Source: Timaviella obliquedivisa GSE-PSE-MK23-08B
GTDB lineage: Bacteria; Cyanobacteriota; Cyanobacteriia; Elainellales; Elainellaceae
Assembly (NCBI GenBank): GCA_019358855.1
Contig: JAHHII010000016.1
Span: forward strand, 25,939 to 89,938
Direction of reading: 5' to 3'
DNA length: 64,000 nt
The notes beneath the pieces were generated by a model. That model was not told where the DNA came from. It was given only the letters and a program-made list of their open reading frames with translations, and did not search any database. Shown here in pieces: positions 27,160 through 36,125 of the stretch; the first letter of the stretch is position 1; every line of letters begins with the position of its first letter. Both the position numbers and the translations under genes were made by a program.

Positions 27160-27792
27160 TTATTGCGTACCAAATAAGCGATCGCCTGCGTCTCCCAATC
27201 CTGGGACAATATAACCGTGTTCATCCAGGCGTTCATCAATGGCGGCGGTGTAGAGGGGAACGTCGGGGTGCTGTTCGTGAAAATGCTGGATGCCTTCTGG
27301 AGCAGCTAATAAACAGACAAATTTGATAGAGGCTGGATTGGATTCTTTAAGGCGATCGATCGCGGCTACTGCTGAGTTGCCAGTTGCCAGCATCGGATCA
27401 ACCACCACCATGTCCCGCTGCTCCACATCAATAGGTAGCTTAAAATAATACTCTACCGTCATTAGGGTGCCCGGTTCACGGTATAGCCCAATGTGTCCGA
27501 CCTTGGCAGTTGGCAATAGCTCCATCATTCCGTCTAGCAAGCCTTGTCCTGCCCGCATGATAGACACAATCACCATCCTTTTGTCTGCTAACATCGGTGC
27601 TTTCATGGGAGCAACCGGAGTTTGAATCATTTCGTACTTAAGCGGTAAGTCGCGGGTTACTTCGTAAGCCAAAAGCAAAGAAGTTTCCTTCAAAAGCCTC
27701 CGAAAATTCTGCGTGTCTGTTTCTTGCTGACGCATCAACGTTAGCTTGTGCTGCACTAGGGGATGACGGATTACAAATACTTCAGATGCCAT
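27160..27792 (-). CDS. upp: Uracil phosphoribosyltransferase
   Basis: A 210 aa product. It has [16 protein letters not shown] and the PRPP-binding loop [17 protein letters not shown], and the C-terminal uracil-binding [17 protein letters not shown]. It makes UMP from uracil and PRPP. In fungi the equivalent enzyme (Urc6) starts the URC degradation route, and the neighbours here suggest the same role rather than salvage only. Probably co-transcribed with urc4. Confidence 0.95.
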   Translation of the reverse strand: MASEVFVIRHPLVQHKLTLMRQQETDTQNFRRLLKETSLLLAYEVTRDLPLKYEMIQTPVAPMKAPMLADKRMVIVSIMRAGQGLLDGMMELLPTAKVGHIGLYREPGTLMTVEYYFKLPIDVEQRDMVVVDPMLATGNSAVAAIDRLKESNPASIKFVCLLAAPEGIQHFHEQHPDVPLYTAAIDERLDEHGYIVPGLGDAGDRLFGTQ

Positions 27793-27986
27793 TTATACTG
27801 GTGTCACTTAGAGAATTTTGTTAGCAAACTTAAAAACATACGTTAGATAAAGAACCTAGCAGATGCCATTATTTTGTATCTGTAGTTACTTTAGCGAACT
27901 AACTTGCTCATATTAAAGCGGGTTAATATCCGAACTCTAAGGATTAGAATACAGCACATTAATATCATCAGGGCGGCAAAACTCCT

Positions 27987-29261
27987 ATGACAGATATTTC
28001 CATCCAGCCTAATCCAGAGCCAACTCGCTCGAAGCACGTTATCTTAACATCTCACCAAAATAAGGGTGCTAAGCCCGTTGTGCCTATTCGTTGGGGAGCG
28101 ACAGATCCGGGCGATCGCGGTCCTGTCATTGGCTCTCTGCGCAGCGCCAAGCACCGCAATGTGATTGGCTCCCATGCTGGCTCCTACGGGGTTTATCGAG
28201 CTTTAGCAGTCGCCAGCGGCGTGCTTGATCCCATGCACAAGGCAGACTTAACCGATACGTCTCCCATTGTGCCGCTGGGGCCTCATCCCAGTTGGAGTGA
28301 CCCTAGCAAAATTGTTTCCCTTGACCCCTTTGGGGCGATCGCGGGTAAGTTGTTTGGCTCTCACTACTCTGAAGACTATGACATTCTGCCGACTATCGCT
28401 ATCACGAAGGCGCACATTTGTATTCCCGAACTCAAGCAAGAAATTGACCAAGGACGTTTAAAAGTCGATGGCAAAATCCTCAAAGCCGACGGTAATTTAG
28501 TAGTCACTAAAGCGTCAATTGATCCGGTTTGGTACTTGCCTGGAATCGCTCAGCGCCTTGGCATTGAGGAGTGGGATCTGCGGCGGGCGCTGTTCCAACA
28601 AACGGGCGGCATGTTCCCTGAACTGGTTACCCGCCCTGATCTGCATGTGTTTCTGCCACCTATTGGCGGAACGACTGTCTATATTGTGGGAGATGAAGGA
28701 GCGATCGCTGATCCTACCCAGCCCTTAGCAGTGCGAGTTCATGATGAATGCAACGGCTCGGATGTGTTTGGCTCAGACATTTGCACCTGTCGTCCTTATT
28801 TAGTTCACGGCATTGAAGTCTGTATTGAAACGGCGCAAGCGGGAGGCGCAGGGGTGATTGTTTACTGTCGCAAAGAAGGACGGGCATTAGGAGAAGTCAC
28901 CAAATTCCTCGTCTACAATGCCCGTAAGCGTCAGGAAGGAGGCGATCGCGCTGATGCTTACTTCCTGCGCACCGAATGCGTGGCGGGGGTGCAAGATATG
29001 CGCTTCCAGGAGCTAATGCCCGATGTGTTGCACTGGCTGGGTATTACCAAAATCGATCGCCTTGTTTCGATGAGTAACCTGAAGTACAACGCCATTACCC
29101 ATTCTGGAATTGAGGTCGTGCAGCGAATTGCCATTCCACCTGAATTAATTCCTGCCGATGCTCAAGTCGAAATTGAAGCGAAAAAAGCATCAGGTTATTA
29201 CTCTGAAGATGAGGTGATGGTGGCGGCAGAACTAGCAGAAGTCAAGGGAAGGGATTACTAA
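27987..29261 (+). CDS. urc1: GTP cyclohydrolase II-like protein, Urc1 type
   Basis: A 424 aa product, longer than RibA-type GTP cyclohydrolase II (about 200 aa), and without a DHBP-synthase domain; the extra N-terminal 200 residues are typical of Urc1. The core has the zinc ligands Cys-x10-Cys-x-Cys in ECNGSDVFGSDICTC, and IVYCRKEGRALGE. In yeast Urc1 is required for uracil catabolism. Divergent from upp-urc4 with a shared 194 bp promoter region, and followed by a clear terminator. Confidence 0.9.
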   Translation: MTDISIQPNPEPTRSKHVILTSHQNKGAKPVVPIRWGATDPGDRGPVIGSLRSAKHRNVIGSHAGSYGVYRALAVASGVLDPMHKADLTDTSPIVPLGPHPSWSDPSKIVSLDPFGAIAGKLFGSHYSEDYDILPTIAITKAHICIPELKQEIDQGRLKVDGKILKADGNLVVTKASIDPVWYLPGIAQRLGIEEWDLRRALFQQTGGMFPELVTRPDLHVFLPPIGGTTVYIVGDEGAIADPTQPLAVRVHDECNGSDVFGSDICTCRPYLVHGIEVCIETAQAGGAGVIVYCRKEGRALGEVTKFLVYNARKRQEGGDRADAYFLRTECVAGVQDMRFQELMPDVLHWLGITKIDRLVSMSNLKYNAITHSGIEVVQRIAIPPELIPADAQVEIEAKKASGYYSEDEVMVAAELAEVKGRDY

Positions 29262-29284
29262 ATTTCCAAAAAACAAGATTTTAA

Positions 29285-29313
29285 GGAGATATGCAACTGC
29301 ACATCTCTTTTTT
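29285..29313 (+). terminator. Rho-independent terminator after urc1
   Basis: GAGAT (29286-29290) pairs with ATCTC (29303-29307), extended by TGC/GCA in the stem, followed by a T tract to 29313. It lies 24 bp after the stop. Confidence 0.75.
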
Positions 29314-29335
29314 ACGGGGCAACTGTCTTGTCTCT

Positions 29336-30145
29336 TTATGGATAAATTTTAGCCATGGCTTGAGCAACCCTTTCTATATAGTCATTAATTTCCACTCCAT
29401 GCCCTTTTGCCAACAACTTGAGAGTTTCCAGTTTAGGACGTGCTCCTTTTTCTATCCGTCCGATATGTCTAGCAGACACGCCCTCAATATCAGTTTGTTT
29501 GAGCTTTAGATTTTTTCTAACTGTGGCGATCGCTTTGCCAAACCGTTCATCATAGAGAAGATTTTCAGCATTCAGCTTAGTTTTTAAGTCTGGATCTACA
29601 GATATTTTGAAGGAATCAAGGTCAAGATGAGTATCTGTAAATGCCCAGTAAAGGTAGCTGCCATCTGCATCAAGTTCAAAGTTTTGTCGCTCAGACCAGG
29701 GAAGAGAGTTCAAAGCAGACATTGCATCGAAAGGAATAGTCAAAATATTCAAAGCACAATCCAAGATGCACAACCCTTTGTCAGAAACCGCCGCATAGGC
29801 AATCAGATCTTGTTCTGCTCCAAGCTTCCAAGCATTCAAGATGCGCTCTGGGATAGCAGTATTTAGCCGAAAGCGCACATTGCGAATTGATCCTTGCTTC
29901 GCATCTTCAAAGACGCGAAATATTGCTTTCGACTCATTTCCTGTCGAAAAAATAATCGCTACTAAAGTTTCTGATGAACTCTGGCTTTTGACACGAACTT
30001 CTACAAACTCAAATTTAGTTGTTGTGGCAAGTAGAGTTTGGTGTTCATCATCCATGATGGTCTCATGCAGGACTTCGATACCTTGGGTAGAATCGCCGCA
30101 GATGCTTTGTCCTAAAGGTTCTTTCACTAGCCCTCTAATGTCCAT
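29336..30145 (-). CDS. DUF2442-like protein with C-terminal XRE helix-turn-helix
   Basis: The 269 aa product has an unassigned N-terminal domain (about 1-125), a DUF2442-like middle (about 130-195, with LNSLPWSERQNFEL and GSYLYWAFTDTHLDLDSF) and a C-terminal HTH (about 205-265; IATVRKNLKLKQTDIEGVSARHIGRIEKG in two pieces). It follows a DUF4160 gene by 35 bp on the same strand. DUF4160-DUF2442 pairs resemble toxin-antitoxin modules, with the HTH protein as DNA-binding antitoxin; this is inference from size and context. Confidence 0.7.
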   Translation of the reverse strand: MDIRGLVKEPLGQSICGDSTQGIEVLHETIMDDEHQTLLATTTKFEFVEVRVKSQSSSETLVAIIFSTGNESKAIFRVFEDAKQGSIRNVRFRLNTAIPERILNAWKLGAEQDLIAYAAVSDKGLCILDCALNILTIPFDAMSALNSLPWSERQNFELDADGSYLYWAFTDTHLDLDSFKISVDPDLKTKLNAENLLYDERFGKAIATVRKNLKLKQTDIEGVSARHIGRIEKGARPKLETLKLLAKGHGVEINDYIERVAQAMAKIYP

Positions 30146-30180
30146 TGCTAACTATCCTCTCCAGTACTTACTTTTTCTTC

Positions 30181-30441
30181 TCATTCTTTAAGCAGTGCTG
30201 CACGATGCTTTAAAACCGCTTTCAAAATATCTCTTCGTTCCCTTCCTGTTGGCCCCTCGTCTCTATTAGGCTTTTTAGGAAACTTAAACTTATAGTTAAG
30301 CTCTTGCTCAGTACAACTTAAAAAGTAGACTCGAATTTCCCAACGTCCAGCTTTTTTAATATGGAAGTGGGGAGGGTAATGATCATTAGAGAAAAGTAAA
30401 CAATCTAACCCAGGGATTATAAATGCGGAAATCTTCGACAC
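30181..30441 (-). CDS. DUF4160 protein, possible toxin of a DUF4160/DUF2442 pair
   Basis: An 86 aa product with the DUF4160 signature: an N-terminal ISAFIIPGLDCLLFSNDH, then YPPHFHIKKAGRWEIRVYF. The conserved HYPPHFH-type motif is present as DHYPPHFH. GTG start. It is the first gene of a two-gene unit with the DUF2442-HTH protein. Biochemical function is unknown. Confidence 0.78.
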   Translation of the reverse strand: MSKISAFIIPGLDCLLFSNDHYPPHFHIKKAGRWEIRVYFLSCTEQELNYKFKFPKKPNRDEGPTGRERRDILKAVLKHRAALLKE

Positions 30442-30493
30442 GGTATTTAATCATAGAGAACAAAAATAGAAGTTAGTATAGTTAGTCTTAGCC

Positions 30494-30607
30494 AGGACTT
30501 ACGCACTGTGCAACTGCAAATTCAGATCCTCCCTAACCCTCCTTATTAAGGAGAGAATCTCAAAAGCCCCTTTTTAAGGGGTTAGGGATCTCTTCTGCGT
30601 AAGTCCT
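30494..30607. mobile_element. Short MITE-like element with GGACTTACGCA ends
   Basis: AGGACTTACGCA (30494-30505) is inverted exactly at 30596-30607. The 90 bp between contain a second palindrome of CCCT/AGGG tracts. It has no coding capacity. The element fills most of the gap between the DUF4160 gene and the glycosidase gene. No target duplication is clear. Confidence 0.7.
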
Positions 30608-30675
30608 ATGATTTAAAGATTAGCATGGAATCGGACATTTTCTAAATTATTCTTGAAAGAATGTCCGATTCATCG

Positions 30676-31599
30676 CTAGCGTAATAACAACACCGATTTC
30701 ACCGATCGCTCTATCCGTCCCTGGTCATTCACCTTGCCATAAAATGCCTTGCCGTCATAGTAAAGTGACGAAGAACTGCCGCCGTCCAAATTCATTGCCT
30801 TTTCAACCCCCAAAGTTTTCATAAACTCGGCAAGTTCTGCCAGCGTCATGCCAGAATCCTCAGGGAAATTAGGTTTCTGCGCCACCATTACCCAAAGCAT
30901 CTTGCCATCAGGTAGGAGTCCTACAGCCGTTCTGGCATTGCGCTGACGGCTGCCCAAGGGATCTCGAATAACCTCGCCTTGCGCATCAAAAAAGCCTTCT
31001 TGCTCCAAAGCCAGATTGGGAAGTAATTGAGGTCCACCCCCGATCGCATCCACAATTTCACAATTGGCAGGTGGTGGAGCAAGATGTTGTGCTAAATCAA
31101 ATCTATCTAATTGCTGACACTGGTAACGGCGTAGTTCTGTCCGATTGAGGATGCGATCGAGATAGGGTGTGAGAGCAGGATTTTCCATGAGCCGTTCATT
31201 TTGCTGTGGATCGGCAACGAGCTTTTGATTAAGAGTGATGTAAGAAGTGGACTTTTGATTGACTGGATCAAAAAAACCAGCATTGAGGATCGCAGTCGCC
31301 TCTTCGCGTTGGGCGAACTGTTCGACAGTCTCTAAAGTGGCAGAGACAGCAAAGGTAGGGCGATCGTGACTAGAGTGCAAAGGGTTGCCAACAGGTATCA
31401 ACAGGGTATGAATATCTGTCTGAGGCAATGAATAAACCCGATACTGAATCGCTGTGGAGGAGGCGATCGGGAAAGGTAGAGGCTGAACGCCTGACAAAGC
31501 AGAGGAGAGAAAAAAGGAAGGCGACAGGACGTGAAATAACAGAGCCAGAATCATTCCTCCTACCCCTAGAACAAAAACTAGCATCCTAAATCTTCTCAT
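30676..31599 (-). CDS. Phosphodiester glycosidase-like protein (NAGPA domain)
   Basis: The ATG at 31599 (MRRFRMLVFVLGVGGM) gives a standard N-terminal membrane anchor/signal; an upstream TTG is possible. The 307 aa product has the NAGPA/DUF2233 features TAILNAGFFDP, VDAIGGGPQLLP, RNARTAVGLLPDGK and the C-terminal AMNLDGGSSSSLYYDGK. The family cleaves sugar-phosphodiesters; in bacteria it is exported, and substrates may be envelope glycopolymers. Single gene. Confidence 0.85.
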   Translation of the reverse strand: MRRFRMLVFVLGVGGMILALLFHVLSPSFFLSSALSGVQPLPFPIASSTAIQYRVYSLPQTDIHTLLIPVGNPLHSSHDRPTFAVSATLETVEQFAQREEATAILNAGFFDPVNQKSTSYITLNQKLVADPQQNERLMENPALTPYLDRILNRTELRRYQCQQLDRFDLAQHLAPPPANCEIVDAIGGGPQLLPNLALEQEGFFDAQGEVIRDPLGSRQRNARTAVGLLPDGKMLWVMVAQKPNFPEDSGMTLAELAEFMKTLGVEKAMNLDGGSSSSLYYDGKAFYGKVNDQGRIERSVKSVLLLR

Positions 31600-31809
31600 G
31601 AGCCAACGCCTCAGAAAGTCGATCAATTTCCCACACATTATCCTCAATCTGTCACTCGCTCGACATGTCTTGATGAATGTTCTTGATAAAGTTCGGGCAG
31701 AAATAAGATCTTCAATGATCGAAACAGAAGATAAATTGGTAGGCTAGTCTTAACACAGCTTTCCGAACTCAATTAACATTAGGAAAGTAACATTCGTAGG
31801 AACACAATC

Positions 31810-32400
31810 ATGCCTCCCATTAAACAAAGACCGCCTGCTTCAGTAGCTGTTTCCAAAGCCAACATTGAGCAAGCAACTTTGACGCTTCAAGAACTTCCTG
31901 CTAAAACCAAGGACACTTGGTCACTACGGGAAGCCGTTACCCTGTTGCAAGATTCTATTACAACCGCACTCGATCGTGGATACAGTTACGAAGAAGTCTC
32001 AACGATGCTTGCTGGAAAAGGGGTTGCTATTACGGCTTCTTCGTTAAAGCGCTACCTGGCAAATGCCAAAAAACAGAGTGAGGGGGGTGCTAAGACCTCT
32101 ACAGGTAAGCGCGGCAGAACGCCTCGTGCACCCAAAGCAGACGTGGCAACCGACGCAGAAGCGTCAACCGATGCAACCGATGCAACCGATGCAACCGATG
32201 CAGCACCAACCAAGCGTCGCGGCAGAGGCCCTAACAAACCTAAAGGCGAAGGTGAGGAAACTCAACCTAAAGCAACTCGTAGCGCCGCTGCTCGGAAAAA
32301 CACGGCAGCCAGTGGCACAATTGCAGCCCCAGAAAACCAGCCTAAAGCCGTTCGTTCAACCTCTACTCGGGGACGCAAGAAAGCAGCTAGTGCAGAGTGA
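31810..32400 (+). CDS. Basic, AT-hook-like protein of unknown function
   Basis: The 196 aa product has a predicted folded N-terminal part (about 15-90: helices LREAVTLLQDSITTAL and GYSYEEVSTMLAGKGVAI) and a long disordered, Lys/Arg/Ala-rich tail with three GR-containing AT-hook-like patches (KRGRTPRAPK, KRRGRGPNKPKG, RGRKKAAS). The helical part resembles the small DNA-binding regions of plasmid-type proteins. It may bind DNA as a nucleoid-associated protein; that is inference. A four-copy 9 bp repeat lies in the tail. Strong terminator downstream. Confidence 0.7.
   Translation: MPPIKQRPPASVAVSKANIEQATLTLQELPAKTKDTWSLREAVTLLQDSITTALDRGYSYEEVSTMLAGKGVAITASSLKRYLANAKKQSEGGAKTSTGKRGRTPRAPKADVATDAEASTDATDATDATDAAPTKRRGRGPNKPKGEGEETQPKATRSAAARKNTAASGTIAAPENQPKAVRSTSTRGRKKAASAE
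32166..32201 (+). repeat. Four exact copies of a 9 bp unit inside the AT-hook-like gene
   Basis: AACCGATGC is repeated four times without interruption, encoding Thr-Asp-Ala units. Copy number could change in steps that keep the frame. Confidence 0.9.
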
Positions 32401-32450
32401 GTTACTGAATACTCAACCTCTTGTCTAGAAGAAATTCATCTAGGTGAACT

Positions 32451-32483
32451 AAAAAGCAGGCTGAGTGTTCAGTCTGCTTTTTT
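32451..32483 (+). terminator. Rho-independent terminator
   Basis: AAAAAGCAG-G-CTGA and TCAG-T-CTGCTTTTTT form a stem with one mismatch and a 4 nt loop, ending in a T run. Located 50 bp after the AT-hook-like gene. Confidence 0.85.
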
Positions 32484-32532
32484 GGTGAGTCAGGCTCGGT
32501 CTAAGAAATTGTTTAGATTTGGGTAATAAGTG

Positions 32533-33231
32533 TTAGGGGGGAAGCTCGTCAGACAGCGCTCCAAATCGGTATCCTCTGCCGTACACGGTATGAATCAGAG
32601 GCGGTTCTAGCTCAGCTTCAATTTTGCGACGGAGCAACCGAATCTGAGCCGCCAAGGCATTGCTACTGGGTTTCTCATCTTCCTTCCAAAGATGCTGATA
32701 AATCTGCTCGTGGGTTAATACTTGGTTAGGATTCCGCATGAAGTATGCCAAAAGCTGGCTCTCTTTGTCTGAAAGTTCGATCGCCCTTTCCTGTCGATAC
32801 GCCAACTGATTCTCAAGATCAAGTTTAAGATCGTTGATTTGCAGCAGGGCAGAGCGATCGGAAACAGGCGACGATGGACGACGAAGCAGGGCACGCACAC
32901 GGGCAAGCAGTTCGCGTAGCTCGAAGGGTTTGATCAGGTAATCATCGGCTCCTGCATCTAAGCCTTCCACGCGATCGTCCAGGGTATCTTTGGCGGTAAG
33001 AAAGAGAACAGGAGTAGTGTTACCGAGCGATCGCAGTTCTTCACAGATTTCTAGTCCGCTCTTGTAAGGCAGCATCCAATCTAAGATCAGCAAATCATAT
33101 TGCTTCTGCATTGCCAAAAGACTTCCAGCCGCTCCATCATGGGCAATATCAACTTGATAGCCTTCGCGTTTAAGAATGCGGCTGAGGGGTTCGGTGAGTT
33201 CGGCTTCGTCGTCTACAAGGAGAATTTGCAT
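32533..33231 (-). CDS. rppA: OmpR-family response regulator (RppA-like)
   Basis: The ATG at 33231 (MQILLVDDEAELTEPLSRIL) is chosen over an upstream in-frame start. The 232 aa product has a receiver domain (about 1-115; phospho-acceptor Asp in LLILDWMLP, Lys in DDYLIKPFE) and a winged-helix DNA-binding domain (about 130-225; HTVYGRGYRFG). It closely resembles RppA of cyanobacteria, linked to redox control of photosynthesis genes. No histidine kinase is next to it. Confidence 0.82.
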   Translation of the reverse strand: MQILLVDDEAELTEPLSRILKREGYQVDIAHDGAAGSLLAMQKQYDLLILDWMLPYKSGLEICEELRSLGNTTPVLFLTAKDTLDDRVEGLDAGADDYLIKPFELRELLARVRALLRRPSSPVSDRSALLQINDLKLDLENQLAYRQERAIELSDKESQLLAYFMRNPNQVLTHEQIYQHLWKEDEKPSSNALAAQIRLLRRKIEAELEPPLIHTVYGRGYRFGALSDELPP

Positions 33232-33316
33232 GGGGCTATTTTGTTGGCAGAGTAGCGAAAAAAGAGACAACTCACCGGATCGTCTGCCTATGGTTTAGAC
33301 AATCCGGTGATAAGAA

Positions 33317-35917
33317 TTAGCTTTCGTTTTTCTTAGATTTTGCCTCTAGATTTTCTAAACGACTCTTCAAATCCTGGTTGTCTTTTTTGAGTTGGTCTAA
33401 TTCCTCCTGTAGCTTTTTAGTCGCTTGATCTGATCCAGCAGCTTTTTGCACTTTTTGGACAGCTTCCTCTGCCATGCGACGCACCCGACCATCAGGGGTT
33501 TGACTGGCGATCGCTCTCAAAATTCCAATTGCTTTAGTCGTTTCCATTTGCCCCAGGGCGATTACAACGGAAACTTGCGTCATAAAAAATGACTCACGCG
33601 CTAGTTCATTTAACCGATTCAGGATGCGCTCTACACTCGTTTTGGATTGCCCTGTAGAAATAGCGCCCAATGCCCGAATTGCAGCCAGGCGGAGCGGTTG
33701 AGGCGTTCCTGCAACCGTGTTTTCGAGAATCAGCGCCAGGGCTGCTTCTGAAGTTTTGAGTTGGCTAAGTCCGGCGATCGCTCCACTTCTAACGGTTTCG
33801 TTCCAGCCAGCCCGTTGCGCCAACACATCCTGAAAAAGCTGGATAGCCTCGTCTGCATCCGTTTCGCTGCTGCCCAAAATGCTGCCAATGCCAGAGAGTG
33901 CTGATGCTTCCACAAGGTAGCTGGCATCTCCCTTTTCGGCAATGGGTTTTAATGCCTGGTAACTGGCGGTTGTTTTCAGCTTGGCGATCGCGCCAACCAC
34001 TGCTCGCCGCACTCTTGCATCTGAGTCAGTAAGTCCTTTCACCAATCCTTCAAACGCTTGATCTAGCTTGATGCTTGCCAGTTGCCCTGCTACTTCCACT
34101 CGAACTCCCCAGAAAGGATCATCGGTAAGAGCAACAGTGAGCGCTTTGACGGCTTCTAGTCCGCCTTTTTTGGCAAGGGCTTTCGCGGCATCAATTCGCG
34201 AAAGCACGTCTGGATCATGCTGCAATTGCGCCTTCAGTTCGGCGATCGGATATTCTAGCGCTACCGTTTTAAGGAAATGATTGCCCACATCAAAACTGAC
34301 AAACTGGGGCTTTTCTGATAATGGAAAATAGAAAGTTTGTTCGCGCTCGTGAATGCGGACGGTGAACGTTTGGGATTTAGATTTTTCAGTGTAGCCAAAT
34401 CCAATTGGCACCTTTAAATCAAATAATTCACTGCCGCTGCCATTGCCTTTACCGTTACTGCCCTCCTTCACCTGAGTTTGCGTCACGGTTACTTTTGCAA
34501 GATTGCTGTCACTATCCCAAGCATACGCCACCTTATAGTCAGGATGTCCGCCCCGAAAGACATATTGATCGAACAAAAATTGCAGATTGCGCCCGGTTGC
34601 CGTTTCGATCGCCCTCAACAAATCGATCGTTTCCACCGTTTGATGGGCGTTGTCTTGCACAAAAGTATGAACCGCTTTGAAGAACAGATCATCGCCCAAT
34701 TCTGAGCGAATCATGTGGTAAACGCAGGCTCCCTTGTCATAAATATGGCGATCGTACAGTTCGATCGCCTCTCGATAAACGTGGGTTACCATCGGGCGAC
34801 GATACCGAGAACTATCTTCTGCCAAATAATTTCGCGCTTCACCTAAGCGATAGTAAGCCCCATCTTCCTGGCTATACTCATCCGTCACCCACAAAATTTC
34901 GGCATACGAAGCCATGCCTTCTTTAATCCAGGCGTGCGACCAATGTTTGATCACTACTAAATCACCAAACCATTGGTGGGCAAGCTCATGAGCCACTAAT
35001 GATTCTGAATTTTGATTGTCCAATGCTGCCCGTTCATCCAGTAAGCAGCGATCGGTTAACAGCGTCGTGGAGGTGTTTTCCATGCCACCAAAGATGAAAT
35101 CGTTGACGCAAACCTGCGCATATTTAGGAAAAGGATAGGAATAGCCAAACGCCTTGCTAAAAAACTCAATCATGCGCGGCGTTTTACCCATGGTGCGAAG
35201 GGCATCGTCTGCGCGCGATCGCTCCACATAATAGGTCACGGGTCTACCCTGCCACTCTTCTTTAAACTCAGCAAAGTCGCCTACAGCCAGCGTCATTAGG
35301 TAGGTCGGATGCACCTGTTTCTGTGACCAGTGATAAATGCAATCGCTCCCCAAGTCCTGCATATCCACCAACTCTCCATTAGAAATTGCCATATACGGCT
35401 TGGGAATGCGCACCCGAATTTCAGAGGTTGCCAACTGTCCTGGATAGTCGAAGCACGGGAACCAGTAGCGAGAGTCTTCATCCTCACCCTGCGTCCACAC
35501 TTGCACAGGTTTGTCAGGATAATCTTTATCGGGTGCAATAAAGTAAATGCCGCGCTGAGGTTGTTCGACCTGGTAGTTAATGGTGATTTCTAAAACCTTC
35601 TCGGCTTGCGTCGCTTGCCCCAAATTAATTTGTAGCTGTTCTCCGTCGTAGTCAAATGTCTGTTCAACCCCTGCCGCTTGCACTGAATTAATTTGTAGAT
35701 TGACAGCATCTAGGGTGAGGCGATCGATGCCATCGCGTACAGGCTTAATGCGGATGTGGCAGGTTCCCTGATAGCTCTGATAGGGAATATCTAGCACTAA
35801 ATCCAGGAAGATATGCTCAACTTGTCCAGGGCGATCGGGATTGTAATGGGGGCGAGAACCTGGTAACTCAAAAGATCTGCGTCCGTTATTGTCGCTATCA
35901 AAAGAAAGATTTGGCAT
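33317..35917 (-). CDS. M1-family metallo-aminopeptidase with HEAT repeats
   Basis: The 866 aa product has an M1 beta-sandwich (about 35-210), catalytic domain with GGMENTST (exopeptidase motif), HELAHQWFGD with the zinc ligands, and WIKEGMASYAE with the third ligand. A C-terminal region from about 560 consists of HEAT repeats (VEVAGQLASIKLDQAFEGL), and the last 40 residues form a Lys/Glu-rich coiled coil. No signal peptide, so cytosolic. The role is peptide turnover; the HEAT part replaces the usual ERAP1-like C-terminal domain. Confidence 0.92.
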   Translation of the reverse strand: MPNLSFDSDNNGRRSFELPGSRPHYNPDRPGQVEHIFLDLVLDIPYQSYQGTCHIRIKPVRDGIDRLTLDAVNLQINSVQAAGVEQTFDYDGEQLQINLGQATQAEKVLEITINYQVEQPQRGIYFIAPDKDYPDKPVQVWTQGEDEDSRYWFPCFDYPGQLATSEIRVRIPKPYMAISNGELVDMQDLGSDCIYHWSQKQVHPTYLMTLAVGDFAEFKEEWQGRPVTYYVERSRADDALRTMGKTPRMIEFFSKAFGYSYPFPKYAQVCVNDFIFGGMENTSTTLLTDRCLLDERAALDNQNSESLVAHELAHQWFGDLVVIKHWSHAWIKEGMASYAEILWVTDEYSQEDGAYYRLGEARNYLAEDSSRYRRPMVTHVYREAIELYDRHIYDKGACVYHMIRSELGDDLFFKAVHTFVQDNAHQTVETIDLLRAIETATGRNLQFLFDQYVFRGGHPDYKVAYAWDSDSNLAKVTVTQTQVKEGSNGKGNGSGSELFDLKVPIGFGYTEKSKSQTFTVRIHEREQTFYFPLSEKPQFVSFDVGNHFLKTVALEYPIAELKAQLQHDPDVLSRIDAAKALAKKGGLEAVKALTVALTDDPFWGVRVEVAGQLASIKLDQAFEGLVKGLTDSDARVRRAVVGAIAKLKTTASYQALKPIAEKGDASYLVEASALSGIGSILGSSETDADEAIQLFQDVLAQRAGWNETVRSGAIAGLSQLKTSEAALALILENTVAGTPQPLRLAAIRALGAISTGQSKTSVERILNRLNELARESFFMTQVSVVIALGQMETTKAIGILRAIASQTPDGRVRRMAEEAVQKVQKAAGSDQATKKLQEELDQLKKDNQDLKSRLENLEAKSKKNES

Positions 35918-36125
35918 GAGAAGAGAAACCTAGAATTATGAAGATGCCTCTCTAAAAGAGGCTTTGGCAGCTATCCCTACAGATTAGCAAAGGGAAGGCG
36001 ATACGCTGGGCTTCATACTGATTTTCCCTAAGCAAGTTGACCCTATGATTAAGCATTTAAAATAAATTGCCCACTCCCCATCTAGAATTTCGGGAGCAGG
36101 CGGATTCATTAATTTTCAGTCAATC

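Noticed and set aside
27131..27239. N-terminal extension of urc4 into upp
   Set aside because: It would overlap upp by 80 bp; family members begin at the MHPSIAYL-type position and the extension lacks resemblance.
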